DNA from: UBA9647 sp963739335 | Lineage (GTDB): Bacteria > Bacteroidota > Ignavibacteria > UBA10030 | NCBI GenBank assembly: GCA_963739335.1 | Contig: CAVUAC010000059.1 | Location: 33,704 to 97,703 of the forward strand | Direction of reading: 5' to 3' | DNA: 64,000 nt | Shown: positions 8,965-18,081 of the stretch, in pieces | Layout of the letters: each line of letters starts with the position of its first letter | Numbering within the stretch: the stretch's first letter is position 1 | Program-made: the position numbers and the translations under genes | The notes under the pieces: generated by a model | What the model was told of the DNA's origin: nothing | Seen by the model: the letters and a program-made list of their open reading frames with translations, nothing else | Database searches by the model: none

Positions 8965-11898
8965 TTAGTACTCGAACCGAACGCCCAGGCGTATCTGCCT
9001 GGGTGTGCTGAACAGATCGGTCCCGTTCGTGCGCCACTGATGCTGGCGATCTTGAAGGTTGATAGCGTTGTACATGTCCGCATACTGCGCAGGTTGAGAC
9101 GCGACAATCAGTGCGCTTAAATCTGGATCGGCGAAGAAGCCATCGTCGTACGCGTTGCCGGTCCGATAGTAAACATTGATGATGTTCTTCGTGTTCAGCA
9201 CATTCAAGACCTTCGCATACACGTTTATTCCTACCTCGCCGACATGGAATGTTTTGTCGACTCCGAGGTCGAAATTGAACACCCACGGCGTCGTCGACGA
9301 CCCGATCGGCTCAATCGGCCGACGTTGCCGAGCATCGCCGTCATTGAGAATTCCTCCCTCGTCCGGTCCTTGTTGACCAAGGCCACCAGTCGCCATCGTA
9401 AAAGCATGACCGCCGTTGAATGTGAAGAGCAGATTGAGTCCAAGCTCCTCCAGGATCGGCCCACCATCCCCCCGCCCGAACCGATAATCGATAGAGACTG
9501 CACCTCGATGCGGCTCAGAGTACACCAGCGGCGTGACCAGCGTAGGTGTGATCTCTCCACTGTTGCTGGTCGCAGCGGCGCTGTTCGGGAAGGAGTTCGT
9601 CCCTTTCGCATCCGATAGCGTGTAGCTGATCTGGGCCTGGACTCGGCTTATTCTTCTCAAGCGCAACGAGAACTCAAGTCCTGTCGTGGTGGAAAAGTCG
9701 CTGTTGACATAAACATGGTACATTAAGACCGGAGAACCAGGCATCGTCAACTGCCGATCCACCTGAACCAATCCTTTGATGTCTTTGTAGAAGCCGGTCA
9801 CGTCGAACGCGGCAAAATCGGTGAACTGTTGGGTGAATCCGATCTCATATTGCGTCGTGGTAATCGGTGCAAGATCATATCCAAGAGGATTCATGAACGC
9901 AAACAGGAAGTATTGGAACGCAGCTCTGCGCCCTAAGTAGACCGTATTGAGATCGGGTGCCTGGACAAACCTTCCATACTGCATGTGGAACACCGTGCGA
10001 TCCGAGACGGGGAAGGCGAATCCGAGACGAGGCTGAACGAAGGTGAAGGTCCTCCCGGGTTGCAGGTCCCCGATCTGCATATTGACCGGATCGTACAGGG
10101 GATTCGTGGGGTCCGTCATTCTCCAGGAGTCAAAAAACATCCGGTCAACGCGCAGACCTGCATTGATGATCAAATCATCAAACTCCATTTTGTCCTGCAG
10201 ATAGGCGCTCGCAAAGTATGGATGTTTCGGCCCGTCCAATCCAGTATCCAGTTTCTCTCCAAGCTCATTATACCCGTAATTATTGACACCAGTCGATTGC
10301 CGAATGAATCTCAGGTACTCCTCTTTGTTATTTTGGATGCCAGGTCGAGACTCGATCCCCTGCAGGAGTCCGGTGAGAGCTGCTCCTCCGATCGCATAGT
10401 TCCTGAATGTCCAGTAGTCGTACGACCCTCCTACCTTCAGCTCGTGTCTTCCGAGCTGACTGGTGAGGTTCGCAGAGAACCCGTAGGATGTCCTGTTCGC
10501 CTTCGAGTATCCAGAGAGAATCTCTCCCGGTCTTGAGAAGGGGAACCCAGCAAAGACGTAGTCGTACGGGGGCAACGTGGCATTGAGGTACGTCCAACCT
10601 TTCTGGGCCGCTCTGGCACTGTCCGAATACGCTAAGATGTCGCTTCCGAAGTTGGGGTCGTACGTCTCACCAAATGTGTTCACGTAGGCAAGATTCACTT
10701 CAACAAAGGTTTTCTGAGCCAAGAAATATGTAGCTTTGGCGTTCGCGAAAAAGTTCGTGTTGTCGTTGTACGGCAACCTCGCCTGGTCGAAGAGATACAT
10801 GATCGGGAAAGCGTTTAGCTTCTGCCTCAACCAGGTGTACGACCCTGCCAGTCGCAGGAGCAGCGGCTTGTAGTCTAGCAGAAGCGTTCCATTTGCCGTA
10901 TACCGGTTGGAAAATCGACCCGGGATGTTGCCATCCTGCCACTTCACTGGTGCGACAGAGGAATCACCTGCAAGCCCACTGCGCAACCCTGAGTCCGTCA
11001 GATAGCCGAAGTCAGCTCCAGACCAAAAGGTCGGGCTGTAGTCCCGCATGAAATTGTTCTCACCCGCCAGGAAGAATCTGATGTTTGACGTGATCGGGCC
11101 GCTGAATCCTACTACCGAGTTGTTATACCCATACGAATACGTACCGAGGAACTTCTTGTATGGATAGTTGCCGAAATCGTCCGTCTCATACTGCAGGAAC
11201 GCAGAGTATCGGGACTGTCCGCTCCTCAGGTTTTGCTGAATGATGCCTGCATTCGATCCCCCGAATTCAGCGGAGTATCCACCGGCCTGCACCAACACCT
11301 CTTCAACAGCTTCAGGAATAGTCGTGACGAGATTCCCTGAACCGCGCAGGTTTTTCGTGTTGGCACCTTCAACGTAGTAGCCAATCTCGTCTTCTCGACT
11401 CCCGCGGATGTGAAACTGCCCATTCACTTCCGCCACCCCGGGCTGCAGAGCCATGTACGCGCCGATGCCGCGCACCGGCAGGTTCTCGAAGTCTTCAACC
11501 TTCATGATTCTGGTGACATTTGTGGCGCTTTTTTCCACCAGCGGTCGCTTCGCAATCACCTGAATAGGCGGAAGCTGGACGGTGGTACTCTGCAGATCAA
11601 AGTTCACGCTCTCAGTAAGTCCCGCTGTCACGTGGAGCTCCCTGACGACGACTTCCTGATAGCCGATGTACGTCACGCGGATTTCGTAGACTGAAGGTGG
11701 CACATTCAGGATCACGTACCTTCCTTCAACGTCTGAGGCCGCGCCGAACGTTGTTCCGACGATCATGACATTCGCACCGACGAGCGGTTCTTTTGTCTCC
11801 CGATCTCGAACGTACCCGCTGATCTTCCCGTACTGAGCGAACGCTGCTGTTGATACAAAGGCAATCAACAAAAATATGAGCAATGCTCTTGGGCTCAT
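8965..11898 (-). CDS. TonB-dependent receptor with CarboxypepD_reg N-terminal domain
   Basis: 977-aa outer-membrane TonB-dependent receptor. The signal peptide (1-21) is followed by a carboxypeptidase-regulatory-like beta-sandwich (about 25-105: ISGYVRDRETKEPLVGANV, VRVTYIGYQ-type repeat). The plug domain follows (about 120-240: VRGIGAYMALQPGV, FHIRGSREDEIGYYVEGA, AGGYSAEFGGSNAGI), then a 22-strand barrel ending in RLGVRFEY with C-terminal aromatic Tyr. AAGGAGG lies upstream of the ATG. It heads the cluster with the secreted protein and the PorV-like protein, as in SusC-like systems but without a SusD. The ligand is unknown; the CarboxypepD_reg plus plug arrangement suits either nutrient uptake or a role in surface-protein assembly. 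Confidence 0.92.
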   Translation of the reverse strand: MSPRALLIFLLIAFVSTAAFAQYGKISGYVRDRETKEPLVGANVMIVGTTFGAASDVEGRYVILNVPPSVYEIRVTYIGYQEVVVRELHVTAGLTESVNFDLQSTTVQLPPIQVIAKRPLVEKSATNVTRIMKVEDFENLPVRGIGAYMALQPGVAEVNGQFHIRGSREDEIGYYVEGANTKNLRGSGNLVTTIPEAVEEVLVQAGGYSAEFGGSNAGIIQQNLRSGQSRYSAFLQYETDDFGNYPYKKFLGTYSYGYNNSVVGFSGPITSNIRFFLAGENNFMRDYSPTFWSGADFGYLTDSGLRSGLAGDSSVAPVKWQDGNIPGRFSNRYTANGTLLLDYKPLLLRLAGSYTWLRQKLNAFPIMYLFDQARLPYNDNTNFFANAKATYFLAQKTFVEVNLAYVNTFGETYDPNFGSDILAYSDSARAAQKGWTYLNATLPPYDYVFAGFPFSRPGEILSGYSKANRTSYGFSANLTSQLGRHELKVGGSYDYWTFRNYAIGGAALTGLLQGIESRPGIQNNKEEYLRFIRQSTGVNNYGYNELGEKLDTGLDGPKHPYFASAYLQDKMEFDDLIINAGLRVDRMFFDSWRMTDPTNPLYDPVNMQIGDLQPGRTFTFVQPRLGFAFPVSDRTVFHMQYGRFVQAPDLNTVYLGRRAAFQYFLFAFMNPLGYDLAPITTTQYEIGFTQQFTDFAAFDVTGFYKDIKGLVQVDRQLTMPGSPVLMYHVYVNSDFSTTTGLEFSLRLRRISRVQAQISYTLSDAKGTNSFPNSAAATSNSGEITPTLVTPLVYSEPHRGAVSIDYRFGRGDGGPILEELGLNLLFTFNGGHAFTMATGGLGQQGPDEGGILNDGDARQRRPIEPIGSSTTPWVFNFDLGVDKTFHVGEVGINVYAKVLNVLNTKNIINVYYRTGNAYDDGFFADPDLSALIVASQPAQYADMYNAINLQDRQHQWRTNGTDLFSTPRQIRLGVRFEY

Positions 11899-12247
11899 AG
11901 AGATTACCTCCTTATGTGGTGTGATGAATTCTGGATTCCTTGGAACCAGTCCTGAGAACTCAACTCTTCGGTTGCAAACTTGAATTCTCCTGTGTTGCGA
12001 AGATGGCGTGGTGCTTGAAGTTAAGATAGTGAGCGTAAATTGGTAGGCAAACGCTAAACTGTAGAATTCTGAACGCTCAAATGCAATCAGCAGAAGTCTG
12101 AATCTCTTGTAAGATTTCTCGCTCGATGCCTTGTAGGAAATTCTCCTACGAGTTGAGTTGCGTGAGGTTGAGGAAGGGAAGGAAGACGTTCAAGGGGCAG
12201 ATGCCCGAAATTTCCCGGTGAGACCTGTCCACCGACGGGGAAGGCTT
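11899..12247. other. Intergenic region upstream of the TonB receptor operon
   Basis: Non-coding stretch between the response regulator and the TonB receptor, both on the minus strand. It should contain the receptor promoter. A short imperfect inverted repeat (GTAGGAAATTCTCCTAC, about 12132-12148) is visible. No T-run follows it, so I do not call it a terminator; it could be an operator. Nothing else was recognised. Confidence 0.5.
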
Positions 12248-12880
12248 CTACACAACAAGTTTGTTCTCAAGCGCATATCGCGTCAATTCAACATTCGTTC
12301 TCATTTTCAATTTCTCCAGAACTCTGGAGCGATAGGTATTGATTGTTTTGATGCTCAGCGAAAGCTCTCGAGCAATCTGTCGCACCGTCTTCCCAGAAGC
12401 GATCATGCACATCACTTGATACTCACGATCTGACAACTCTGCATGAGGCGCTTTGCCGCTGTCGGCGGCAAAGTCAAATGTGAGTGCCTGCGCAAGTGAC
12501 GGATGCACGTACCTTCCTCCAGCAAGGATTTGCTTCATCGCCTGGATCAATTCTTCTGTTGGATTGTCTTTTGTGACATAGCCCACCGCACCAGCTTTGA
12601 GGACGCGCATCGCCAGCTGCTCCTCAGAATGCATCGTCAAGACCAGAATGGGAAGATTTGGAAATTCCTGCTTGAGTTCCTTGATGAGCTCGAGACCGCT
12701 CTTCCCGGGCATAGAGATGTCGAGAATAAGAATATCCCACTTCTGCTTCCTCACTTGCTCGACAACCTCCTGAGCGTTCTGGGCCTCCCCTATCATCGAC
12801 GCGGCAAACTCCTCTGCAAAGACATCCTTTAAACCCTTGCGGACAATTGGGTGATCATCCGCGATGAGGATTCTCGTCAT
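12248..12880 (-). CDS. NarL/FixJ-family response regulator
   Basis: 210-aa two-component response regulator. The N-terminal receiver domain has ADDHPIVRKGL, the phospho-acceptor Asp54 in DILILDISMPG, the conserved Thr in LVLTMHSEE and Lys in YVTKDNPTEE. The C-terminal LuxR-type helix-turn-helix reads LSDREYQVMCMIASG then ARELSLSIKTINTYRSRVLE. Length is typical. The ATG overlaps the stop of the upstream histidine kinase (12877-12880), so the pair is translationally coupled. It should act as a transcription factor activated by that kinase. Targets cannot be named; the next gene downstream on this strand is the TonB receptor, but a 349-bp gap separates them. Confidence 0.95.
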   Translation of the reverse strand: MTRILIADDHPIVRKGLKDVFAEEFAASMIGEAQNAQEVVEQVRKQKWDILILDISMPGKSGLELIKELKQEFPNLPILVLTMHSEEQLAMRVLKAGAVGYVTKDNPTEELIQAMKQILAGGRYVHPSLAQALTFDFAADSGKAPHAELSDREYQVMCMIASGKTVRQIARELSLSIKTINTYRSRVLEKLKMRTNVELTRYALENKLVV

Positions 12881-15357
12881 ACGGCTCTCTTTCCAAGTGG
12901 AATGCGAACAGTTACAGACGTCCCCTTTTGCGGGGTCCCGACGATGGCGAGGTCTCCTCCAAGGAACATCGCCCGTTCACGCATTCCCAAGAGTCCAAGA
13001 GAGGTTGCGCCGTCAATTTCAGATGGATTGATACCTCTGCCATTATCTTCCACCTTCAAAATGAGAACGTCATCGGAGCACGTCAAGCTCACAAGGACCT
13101 TCGTCGCTTGGGCGTGTCGGGCAACGTTGGTGAGAGCCTCCTGAAAAATGCGAAATATTGCTGTAGCCTGATTCTGATCGAGAAGACCTGTGTCCTGGAA
13201 ATTCGAGGAGACTTTGCAGCGAATCATCGTATGGGTTTCGAATTCGTGCGCTTGCCACTCCATTGTCTCAAGGAGGCCGAGATGATCCAGTATCGTCGGT
13301 CTCAGCTCTCGGGCAATTCTTCTGACGGTCTGAATCGTTCTGTTGGTCAAGAGAATCATCGACTGCAGTTTTTCGATAATCGGATCATAGCTCTGTTGAT
13401 AGTATTGTATGCTATTTGATGTCCTTGCTCTTCTCAGCTTCATTCTCAACCATGATAGATCCAGCTTCAGGCCTGTCAAAATTTGCCCGAGTTCGTCGTG
13501 GATCTCACCGGAGATCCTGTGCTTCTCTTCTTCGCGAACGGCCTGGAGGCGCGCGGAAAACTCGCGCAGTGTTTGGCGAGAACTTCTGAGTTCTGCGTCC
13601 GCTCGCTTACGCCCGGTAATATCTCGGATGATTCCTTGATATCCCAGGATCTCCTTGTTTTTCGACCACCTGACCGTTGAGGTAATCAGGCAATCCAATT
13701 CCGTTCCGTCCTTCGTACGGAGCTTCACCTCGAAATCTCGCACGAACCCTTTCTCCTCAATCTCTTCCTGGAATCTGAACCGATCGCGCGGGTACACGTA
13801 CAGAATATCCACATTGTTGCCAAGAATTTCTTCTCGCCTGTACCCAAATTGGTCGAGGGCATACTGGTTCATTTCGATGATTTCGCCGCTCCGGCTCGTA
13901 ATGTAGATGGCGTCTCTCGACTCTTCGAACAGAGTCCGGTAACGTTCTTCGCTTTCTCTCAACTCATCCTCCACACGTTTCCGTTCAGAGATCTCGGTCA
14001 TCAACATCTCGTTGGTGAGAGCCAGCTCGGAGGTTCGTTCCTGAACTCGCGACTCAAGTTTGGCATGCGCCTCCCGCAACGCTTCGACGGCTCTCTTCTG
14101 CTCGGTGATGTCGTGAGTGATCCCCTGGTACGCCACGACTTCTGCGTGTTCATCCCGCATCGCCATTGCGCTCTCCAGCACCACCAGCGCCTGGCCATCC
14201 TTCCGTTTCAGCGTCATTTCAAAATCTTTGACGAAGCCCTTCCGAGCAAGCTCTTCCTGGAACTGCTTTCTATCCTCCGGGTTGACGTAGAGATCAGTTG
14301 TAACATCGATGGCGAGCAGCTCTTCCTTCGAGCCATACTTGTACAATTCCACGCCGGCCCGATTGATGTCCAGGAATTTCCCCTCACGCGAGCTCATGAA
14401 CACGACGTCTTTCGATTCCTCAAACAGGGTGCGGAACCTCTCTTCGGAGCCCCGCAGTTCCGCTTCCACACGTTTGCGCTCAGCGATCTCATTACGCAGC
14501 TCTTCGATTGCTCTTCCCAGTTCGGCTGTTCGATCTTGCACCCGCGCTTCGAGCTCTTCCCGTGCATCCCGAAGCTCCCGCTCGACGCGCTTGAGATCAC
14601 TGATGTCACGGGAGATCCCAAATATGCCGACGATGGCTCCGATGCTGTTCCTCAACGGGAGTTTTGTAGTCAGAAGCCATTTCTTCTCACCCCGCAAATC
14701 AACCACTTCTTCTTCCTTGTTTATCAGCGGGACCCCTGTTTGAATGACCCGCTGCTCATCGGCGAAGTATTGCTCGGCAAGCTCACGCGGGAACACGTCG
14801 TAGTCCGTCTTACCGGAGATTTCCTCCAGGCGTTCCCGTCCCATGACGCGCAGATGGGCTGCATTCGAGAGGATGAACTGACCCTCCGAGTCCTTGATGA
14901 AAAAATAGTCGGGCAAATGGTCCATTAACGACCGGGTGAGCTCTCCCCTCAGCCCAAACACTCTACTCAACTCCTCGTCGTTTTGTATGTTCTTGCAGAA
15001 CCAGGCAAGCCAACCTGCATTACCTTTCGGATCCAGGATGGGTTGTATGTCGATCGCCACCCGACTGTCAGACCATGTTCCGATGAAATGAATACTCGAT
15101 TTTGACTGAATGACCTCGCGGGCGTGGTCCTTCATCGAGTCTCCCAATTCAGGCGGGACATGACGGTAGAGATTGCGACCCAGCGGATACTCTACTTTGT
15201 CGCATAATTTCCCCGCGGCGGACTTGTTCGCTGCGACGACGTTTCCACCAAGATCGGTCATCAACATCCCGTCAGGACAAGCGTCCAGCAACATGCTCAG
15301 AGGTGCGGGGTCTATCGCAAGACCGTCGGTTTGCGGACCGCTTGTAGTCGTCTCCAT
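12877..15357 (-). CDS. Multi-PAS sensor histidine kinase (HisKA_3 / NarX-UhpB type)
   Basis: About 826 aa, with no transmembrane segment visible, so probably a cytosolic sensor. Four PAS modules are recognisable: about 20-125, 145-265 (FFIKDSEGQFILSNAAH), 300-420 (FEESKDVVFMSSREGKFLDI) and 460-580 (FEESRDAIYITSRSGEI). Coiled-coil linkers between them read like ELEARVQDRTAEL and KLESRVQERTSEL. The HisKA_3 phosphoacceptor lies in HRISGEIHDELGQ and the C-terminal HATPase has FQEALTNVARHAQA and VEDNGRGI. The start at 15357 is chosen because AAGGAG lies 7 nt upstream; two in-frame starts lie up to 27 nt earlier. The last two PAS domains are very similar and look like an internal duplication. It is coupled to the NarL-type regulator. 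Confidence 0.93.
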   Translation of the reverse strand: METTTSGPQTDGLAIDPAPLSMLLDACPDGMLMTDLGGNVVAANKSAAGKLCDKVEYPLGRNLYRHVPPELGDSMKDHAREVIQSKSSIHFIGTWSDSRVAIDIQPILDPKGNAGWLAWFCKNIQNDEELSRVFGLRGELTRSLMDHLPDYFFIKDSEGQFILSNAAHLRVMGRERLEEISGKTDYDVFPRELAEQYFADEQRVIQTGVPLINKEEEVVDLRGEKKWLLTTKLPLRNSIGAIVGIFGISRDISDLKRVERELRDAREELEARVQDRTAELGRAIEELRNEIAERKRVEAELRGSEERFRTLFEESKDVVFMSSREGKFLDINRAGVELYKYGSKEELLAIDVTTDLYVNPEDRKQFQEELARKGFVKDFEMTLKRKDGQALVVLESAMAMRDEHAEVVAYQGITHDITEQKRAVEALREAHAKLESRVQERTSELALTNEMLMTEISERKRVEDELRESEERYRTLFEESRDAIYITSRSGEIIEMNQYALDQFGYRREEILGNNVDILYVYPRDRFRFQEEIEEKGFVRDFEVKLRTKDGTELDCLITSTVRWSKNKEILGYQGIIRDITGRKRADAELRSSRQTLREFSARLQAVREEEKHRISGEIHDELGQILTGLKLDLSWLRMKLRRARTSNSIQYYQQSYDPIIEKLQSMILLTNRTIQTVRRIARELRPTILDHLGLLETMEWQAHEFETHTMIRCKVSSNFQDTGLLDQNQATAIFRIFQEALTNVARHAQATKVLVSLTCSDDVLILKVEDNGRGINPSEIDGATSLGLLGMRERAMFLGGDLAIVGTPQKGTSVTVRIPLGKRAV

Positions 15358-15799
15358 ACTATGCTCCTTGTTCATCGCCTGCAAAACGACGGCTTAGAAA
15401 GAACCTACTGTCGAAAAACCAACGAACTGTCGACTCCAAAACAACGTGGGTAAGGCAAGGATTAATTACCAGAAGATCACCAAAGTCATTTTTGAGACAC
15501 GACCCACGAGCTGACGCACTCAGCGATCAATGCTACACAACATCGGACGAAAAGTCAACTGCCCGTTCTCCTGGATTCCATCTGTGCGGAAAGCGTTTGT
15601 CGCGAATGACGATTCCCAATGATGAGACAAAATGATGGTGCGGCGATCGACAATTTCGTTTCCATCTCCTCTTGTGAGATGGTGTTCGAGCTCTTGCGCG
15701 GCGTTGACGGAAATCGAATCCGGTTGAAGGTCACCGACGGCCGATGAGAGAGAACCGGAGTGACGAGTCGGCTTATCAGCTTTTCCCGGTCGAATTGTC
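15358..15799. other. Intergenic region, nothing recognised
   Basis: Gap of about 440 bp between the M61 peptidase stop and the histidine kinase start, both on the minus strand. I see no RNA gene, no strong terminator and no ORF with coding character. It must include the promoter of the kinase operon. Confidence 0.4.
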
Positions 15800-17626
15800 C
15801 TACTCCATGGCCCAGCTCTTCAGAATAGCCGATTGAAGCGGACTGGGGTTACCGATTGGTTTGATCCGAAAACTTCGCTCGAATTTCTTTCCCAGAACAA
15901 GCTCAATTTCGTGATTCTGCTCACGCCTTGAGACCAGGATCCGCAGCCTGTCCGAAGGCTTTTTGGACTTGAGCAGATTCTCAATAGCGAGAGCTGACGC
16001 TTTGACGCTGTCCATCTCGATGATCGCATCCTGAACACTGAGGCCGGAATGCCACGCAGGCGAATCCCATTCGATGCTTGTGACGACCATGCTTCCGTTT
16101 CTGTCGCGGACCGTTGCTCCGAAATATGCAGAGGGCAACTCGACAGGCCTTACGTCGATATCAAGTCCGGCATATGCGATGTACTTCGGATAGTCGATAT
16201 CCTTGACAGTCGACGCGTAGACATCGAAGAGTTCCGACAACGAGCATCCGGCAATTTTTTCGCAGACATCCCGGAACTCTCGATCAGTGAAGCCTCTCTT
16301 TTTCTCCTTGAAATACGTCTGATAAAGAGTTCTCATGACATCGTCGAGAGACTTCGAGTTCTTCGTCTGGTGACGGATCTTGAAGTCGAGCAGCATTCCA
16401 AGGGTGCATCCTTTGTCGTAATACGATATCGTAAAATTAGCGGCATTCTCTCCCCTGTTGAAAAACTGTATCCAGGTGTCGAAACTCGATTCGGTTGCAG
16501 ATTGGAAAAGATGACCGGGAATGTTCTCATGTCTCAGGATCGTTGAGCGAGCTCGATCAAGCAGCTCGTTCCTCGTGAAGATGCCGGCTCGATTCAAAAT
16601 CAGGTCTTCGTAGTACACCGTGAACCCCTCCGATACCCAAAGCATCTTGGTATAGTTCTCCTTGTCATAGTCGAATGGACCGAGTGCAACTGGCCTGATT
16701 GACTTCACATTGTATAGATGGAAGTATTCGTGTGCGACAAAGCTCAGCCAATTCCTGTAGCCCGCTGCAGAATTGAGGCTGGAAGGGTTGAAGGTGAGCG
16801 CGGTGGAATTTCGATGCTCGAGTCCACCCCCACCCGGTCCTATCACCATGAATGTGTAGTGCGTGTAAGGGATTTCACCCATAAGTGTGGCAGCTGCTTC
16901 AACGATTTTCTTCAGATCGGACACGATTTCTTTTCGATCGAACGCCCCCAGATCTTGACCGACGAAGAAATGAGGAATCCCGCGGACCTCAAAGGAGAGA
17001 ATCTCCTGATTGCCGAGAAGGATAGGGCAATCGTAGAGGACGTCGAAGTCTTGTGCGTAGAAAGTATTTGGCAATCCTTGAACTGGTTCGAGTCCGGTCG
17101 ATATCTTGCTCCACTGTTTGAAAGGTTTAACTGTCACGGTTACCGGATGCTGAATGTGGTTCGCGGGGTGCATGAAAACACCCGCCGGCGAAATAAAGCC
17201 TTGCGTGTCTCCCAGGTAGCTCTCAGCCACAAATAGAGCAAAGGCATAGACATCATAACTGACGGTCACCGTGGTTGCTCTCCCGGATTTTACCCGCCAA
17301 ACGTTTTTCGCCGTCTTCTCCCACATCAGCGGTTTTCCTGCTCCATCTGCCGCGTGGAAGTTCAGCACATTCTTCGCGTAATCCATGATGCGATAGTAGC
17401 CAGGAGTCCATGCCGGCATCTTGAAATCCTGTGTCTCCCCCTTGAGCCGTCCGCAACGCAAGCCGACATGATAGAAGTGCGTGTTTGGCTCTTCCATTGA
17501 TACGGTGAAAGCCAGGATTCCATTCGACTTCTGACCGAGAGCATGGGAGTTGACGATAACAATTACAGCGCAAAGCAGCAGTGCAATTGCTGGAAATCGT
17601 CCTGGGGCAGTTCTGTTCTTATTCAT
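15800..17626 (-). CDS. M61 family metallopeptidase with PDZ domain
   Basis: Exported zinc aminopeptidase of the M61 (glycyl aminopeptidase) family. The start at 17626 is preferred because it directly precedes a hydrophobic signal peptide (AIALLLCAVIVIV, ending HALGQ); the upstream in-frame extension has no such logic. An N-terminal beta domain (MPAWTPGYYRIMDYAKNV) is followed by the thermolysin-like domain. The zinc site is HEYFH (about 299-303), with the third ligand in WVSEGFTVYYED (Glu about 333). GPGGGGLEHRNS is another family hallmark. A PDZ domain covers about 500-590 (VVTSIEWDSPAWHSGLSVQD). The length of about 608 aa is usual. It stands alone between two long intergenic stretches. Confidence 0.93.
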   Translation of the reverse strand: MNKNRTAPGRFPAIALLLCAVIVIVNSHALGQKSNGILAFTVSMEEPNTHFYHVGLRCGRLKGETQDFKMPAWTPGYYRIMDYAKNVLNFHAADGAGKPLMWEKTAKNVWRVKSGRATTVTVSYDVYAFALFVAESYLGDTQGFISPAGVFMHPANHIQHPVTVTVKPFKQWSKISTGLEPVQGLPNTFYAQDFDVLYDCPILLGNQEILSFEVRGIPHFFVGQDLGAFDRKEIVSDLKKIVEAAATLMGEIPYTHYTFMVIGPGGGGLEHRNSTALTFNPSSLNSAAGYRNWLSFVAHEYFHLYNVKSIRPVALGPFDYDKENYTKMLWVSEGFTVYYEDLILNRAGIFTRNELLDRARSTILRHENIPGHLFQSATESSFDTWIQFFNRGENAANFTISYYDKGCTLGMLLDFKIRHQTKNSKSLDDVMRTLYQTYFKEKKRGFTDREFRDVCEKIAGCSLSELFDVYASTVKDIDYPKYIAYAGLDIDVRPVELPSAYFGATVRDRNGSMVVTSIEWDSPAWHSGLSVQDAIIEMDSVKASALAIENLLKSKKPSDRLRILVSRREQNHEIELVLGKKFERSFRIKPIGNPSPLQSAILKSWAME

Positions 17627-17719
17627 GGTCGATCTCGCGGACTTTTTAGTGTTGGGGGGTAACTGAGAAAGGCACGCAGCGAATCTAACTCTATTTGAGA
17701 TCAGACTCAAATCCAAAGA

Positions 17720-17750
17720 AGAAGTCGAATCTTTTCAGAATCGGCCTCTA
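17720..17750. repeat. Degenerate copy of the GGCCGAATC hairpin module
   Basis: The stretch GTCGAATCTTTTCAGAATC followed by GGCCTCTAGAGTAG resembles the hairpin modules at 19894-19921 and 51249-51272. One arm is altered (GTC instead of GGCC), so the stem is weakened. It lies just upstream of the M61 gene on the minus strand. Confidence 0.6.
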
Positions 17751-17830
17751 GAGTAGACCTTATGTTCAAAAGTCATAAGCCTCAACCTTGTTTTGTAGAT
17801 TTGGATTCACTTGTAGAACTCGCGTAAAGA

Positions 17831-17975
17831 CCCTACCCCCTGCACGGCGGCATCAAGTGCCCGCACGTGAAAGTTTTTGTCTCAGATAGTTGACGCGCAA
17901 TGAAGCAGGTGTGATGTTTTTGAAAGGATGAGGACAAAGGGAACGCGGAGCTCAGACAAGACTGGGGCAGGACTT
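17831..17975. repeat. Dispersed non-coding repeat, short copy
   Basis: Two blocks match 50822-51190: a 5' block (GCACGGCGGCATCAAG, GCCCGCACGTG) and a 3' block (TGTCTCAGATAGTTGAC, then a GAGGACAAAGGGAACGCGGA-like stretch). In the other copy about 190 extra bases separate the blocks. No transposase ORF is present. The copy adjoins the downstream flank of the group II intron. Confidence 0.65.
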
Positions 17976-18049
17976 CGAGACTCGAGAAGCTTCGACCCCG
18001 CTACTTAGAAATCGGGTAGGAGGCGGAGTTACCCCCGCCGTCCTCCCAC

Positions 18050-18081
18050 ACCACCGTACGTACGGTTCCGTATACGGCGGT
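18050..18081 (-). ncRNA. Group II intron domain V
   Basis: On the minus strand a 9-bp stem (ACCGCCGTA pairing with TACGGTGGT, one G-U) surrounds a 4-bp upper stem (TACG/CGTA) closed by a GAAC tetraloop. A two-nucleotide CG bulge is on the 3' side. This is the catalytic domain V fold. It abuts the stop codon of the maturase ORF. Confidence 0.88.

Noticed and set aside
13849..14928. 359-aa plus-strand ORF
   Set aside because: Antisense to the PAS histidine kinase, no domain recognised.
15600..15700. 36-codon minus ORF behind AAGAGGAG near the M61 gene
   Set aside because: Too short, no recognisable features, and a chance Shine-Dalgarno match is likely.
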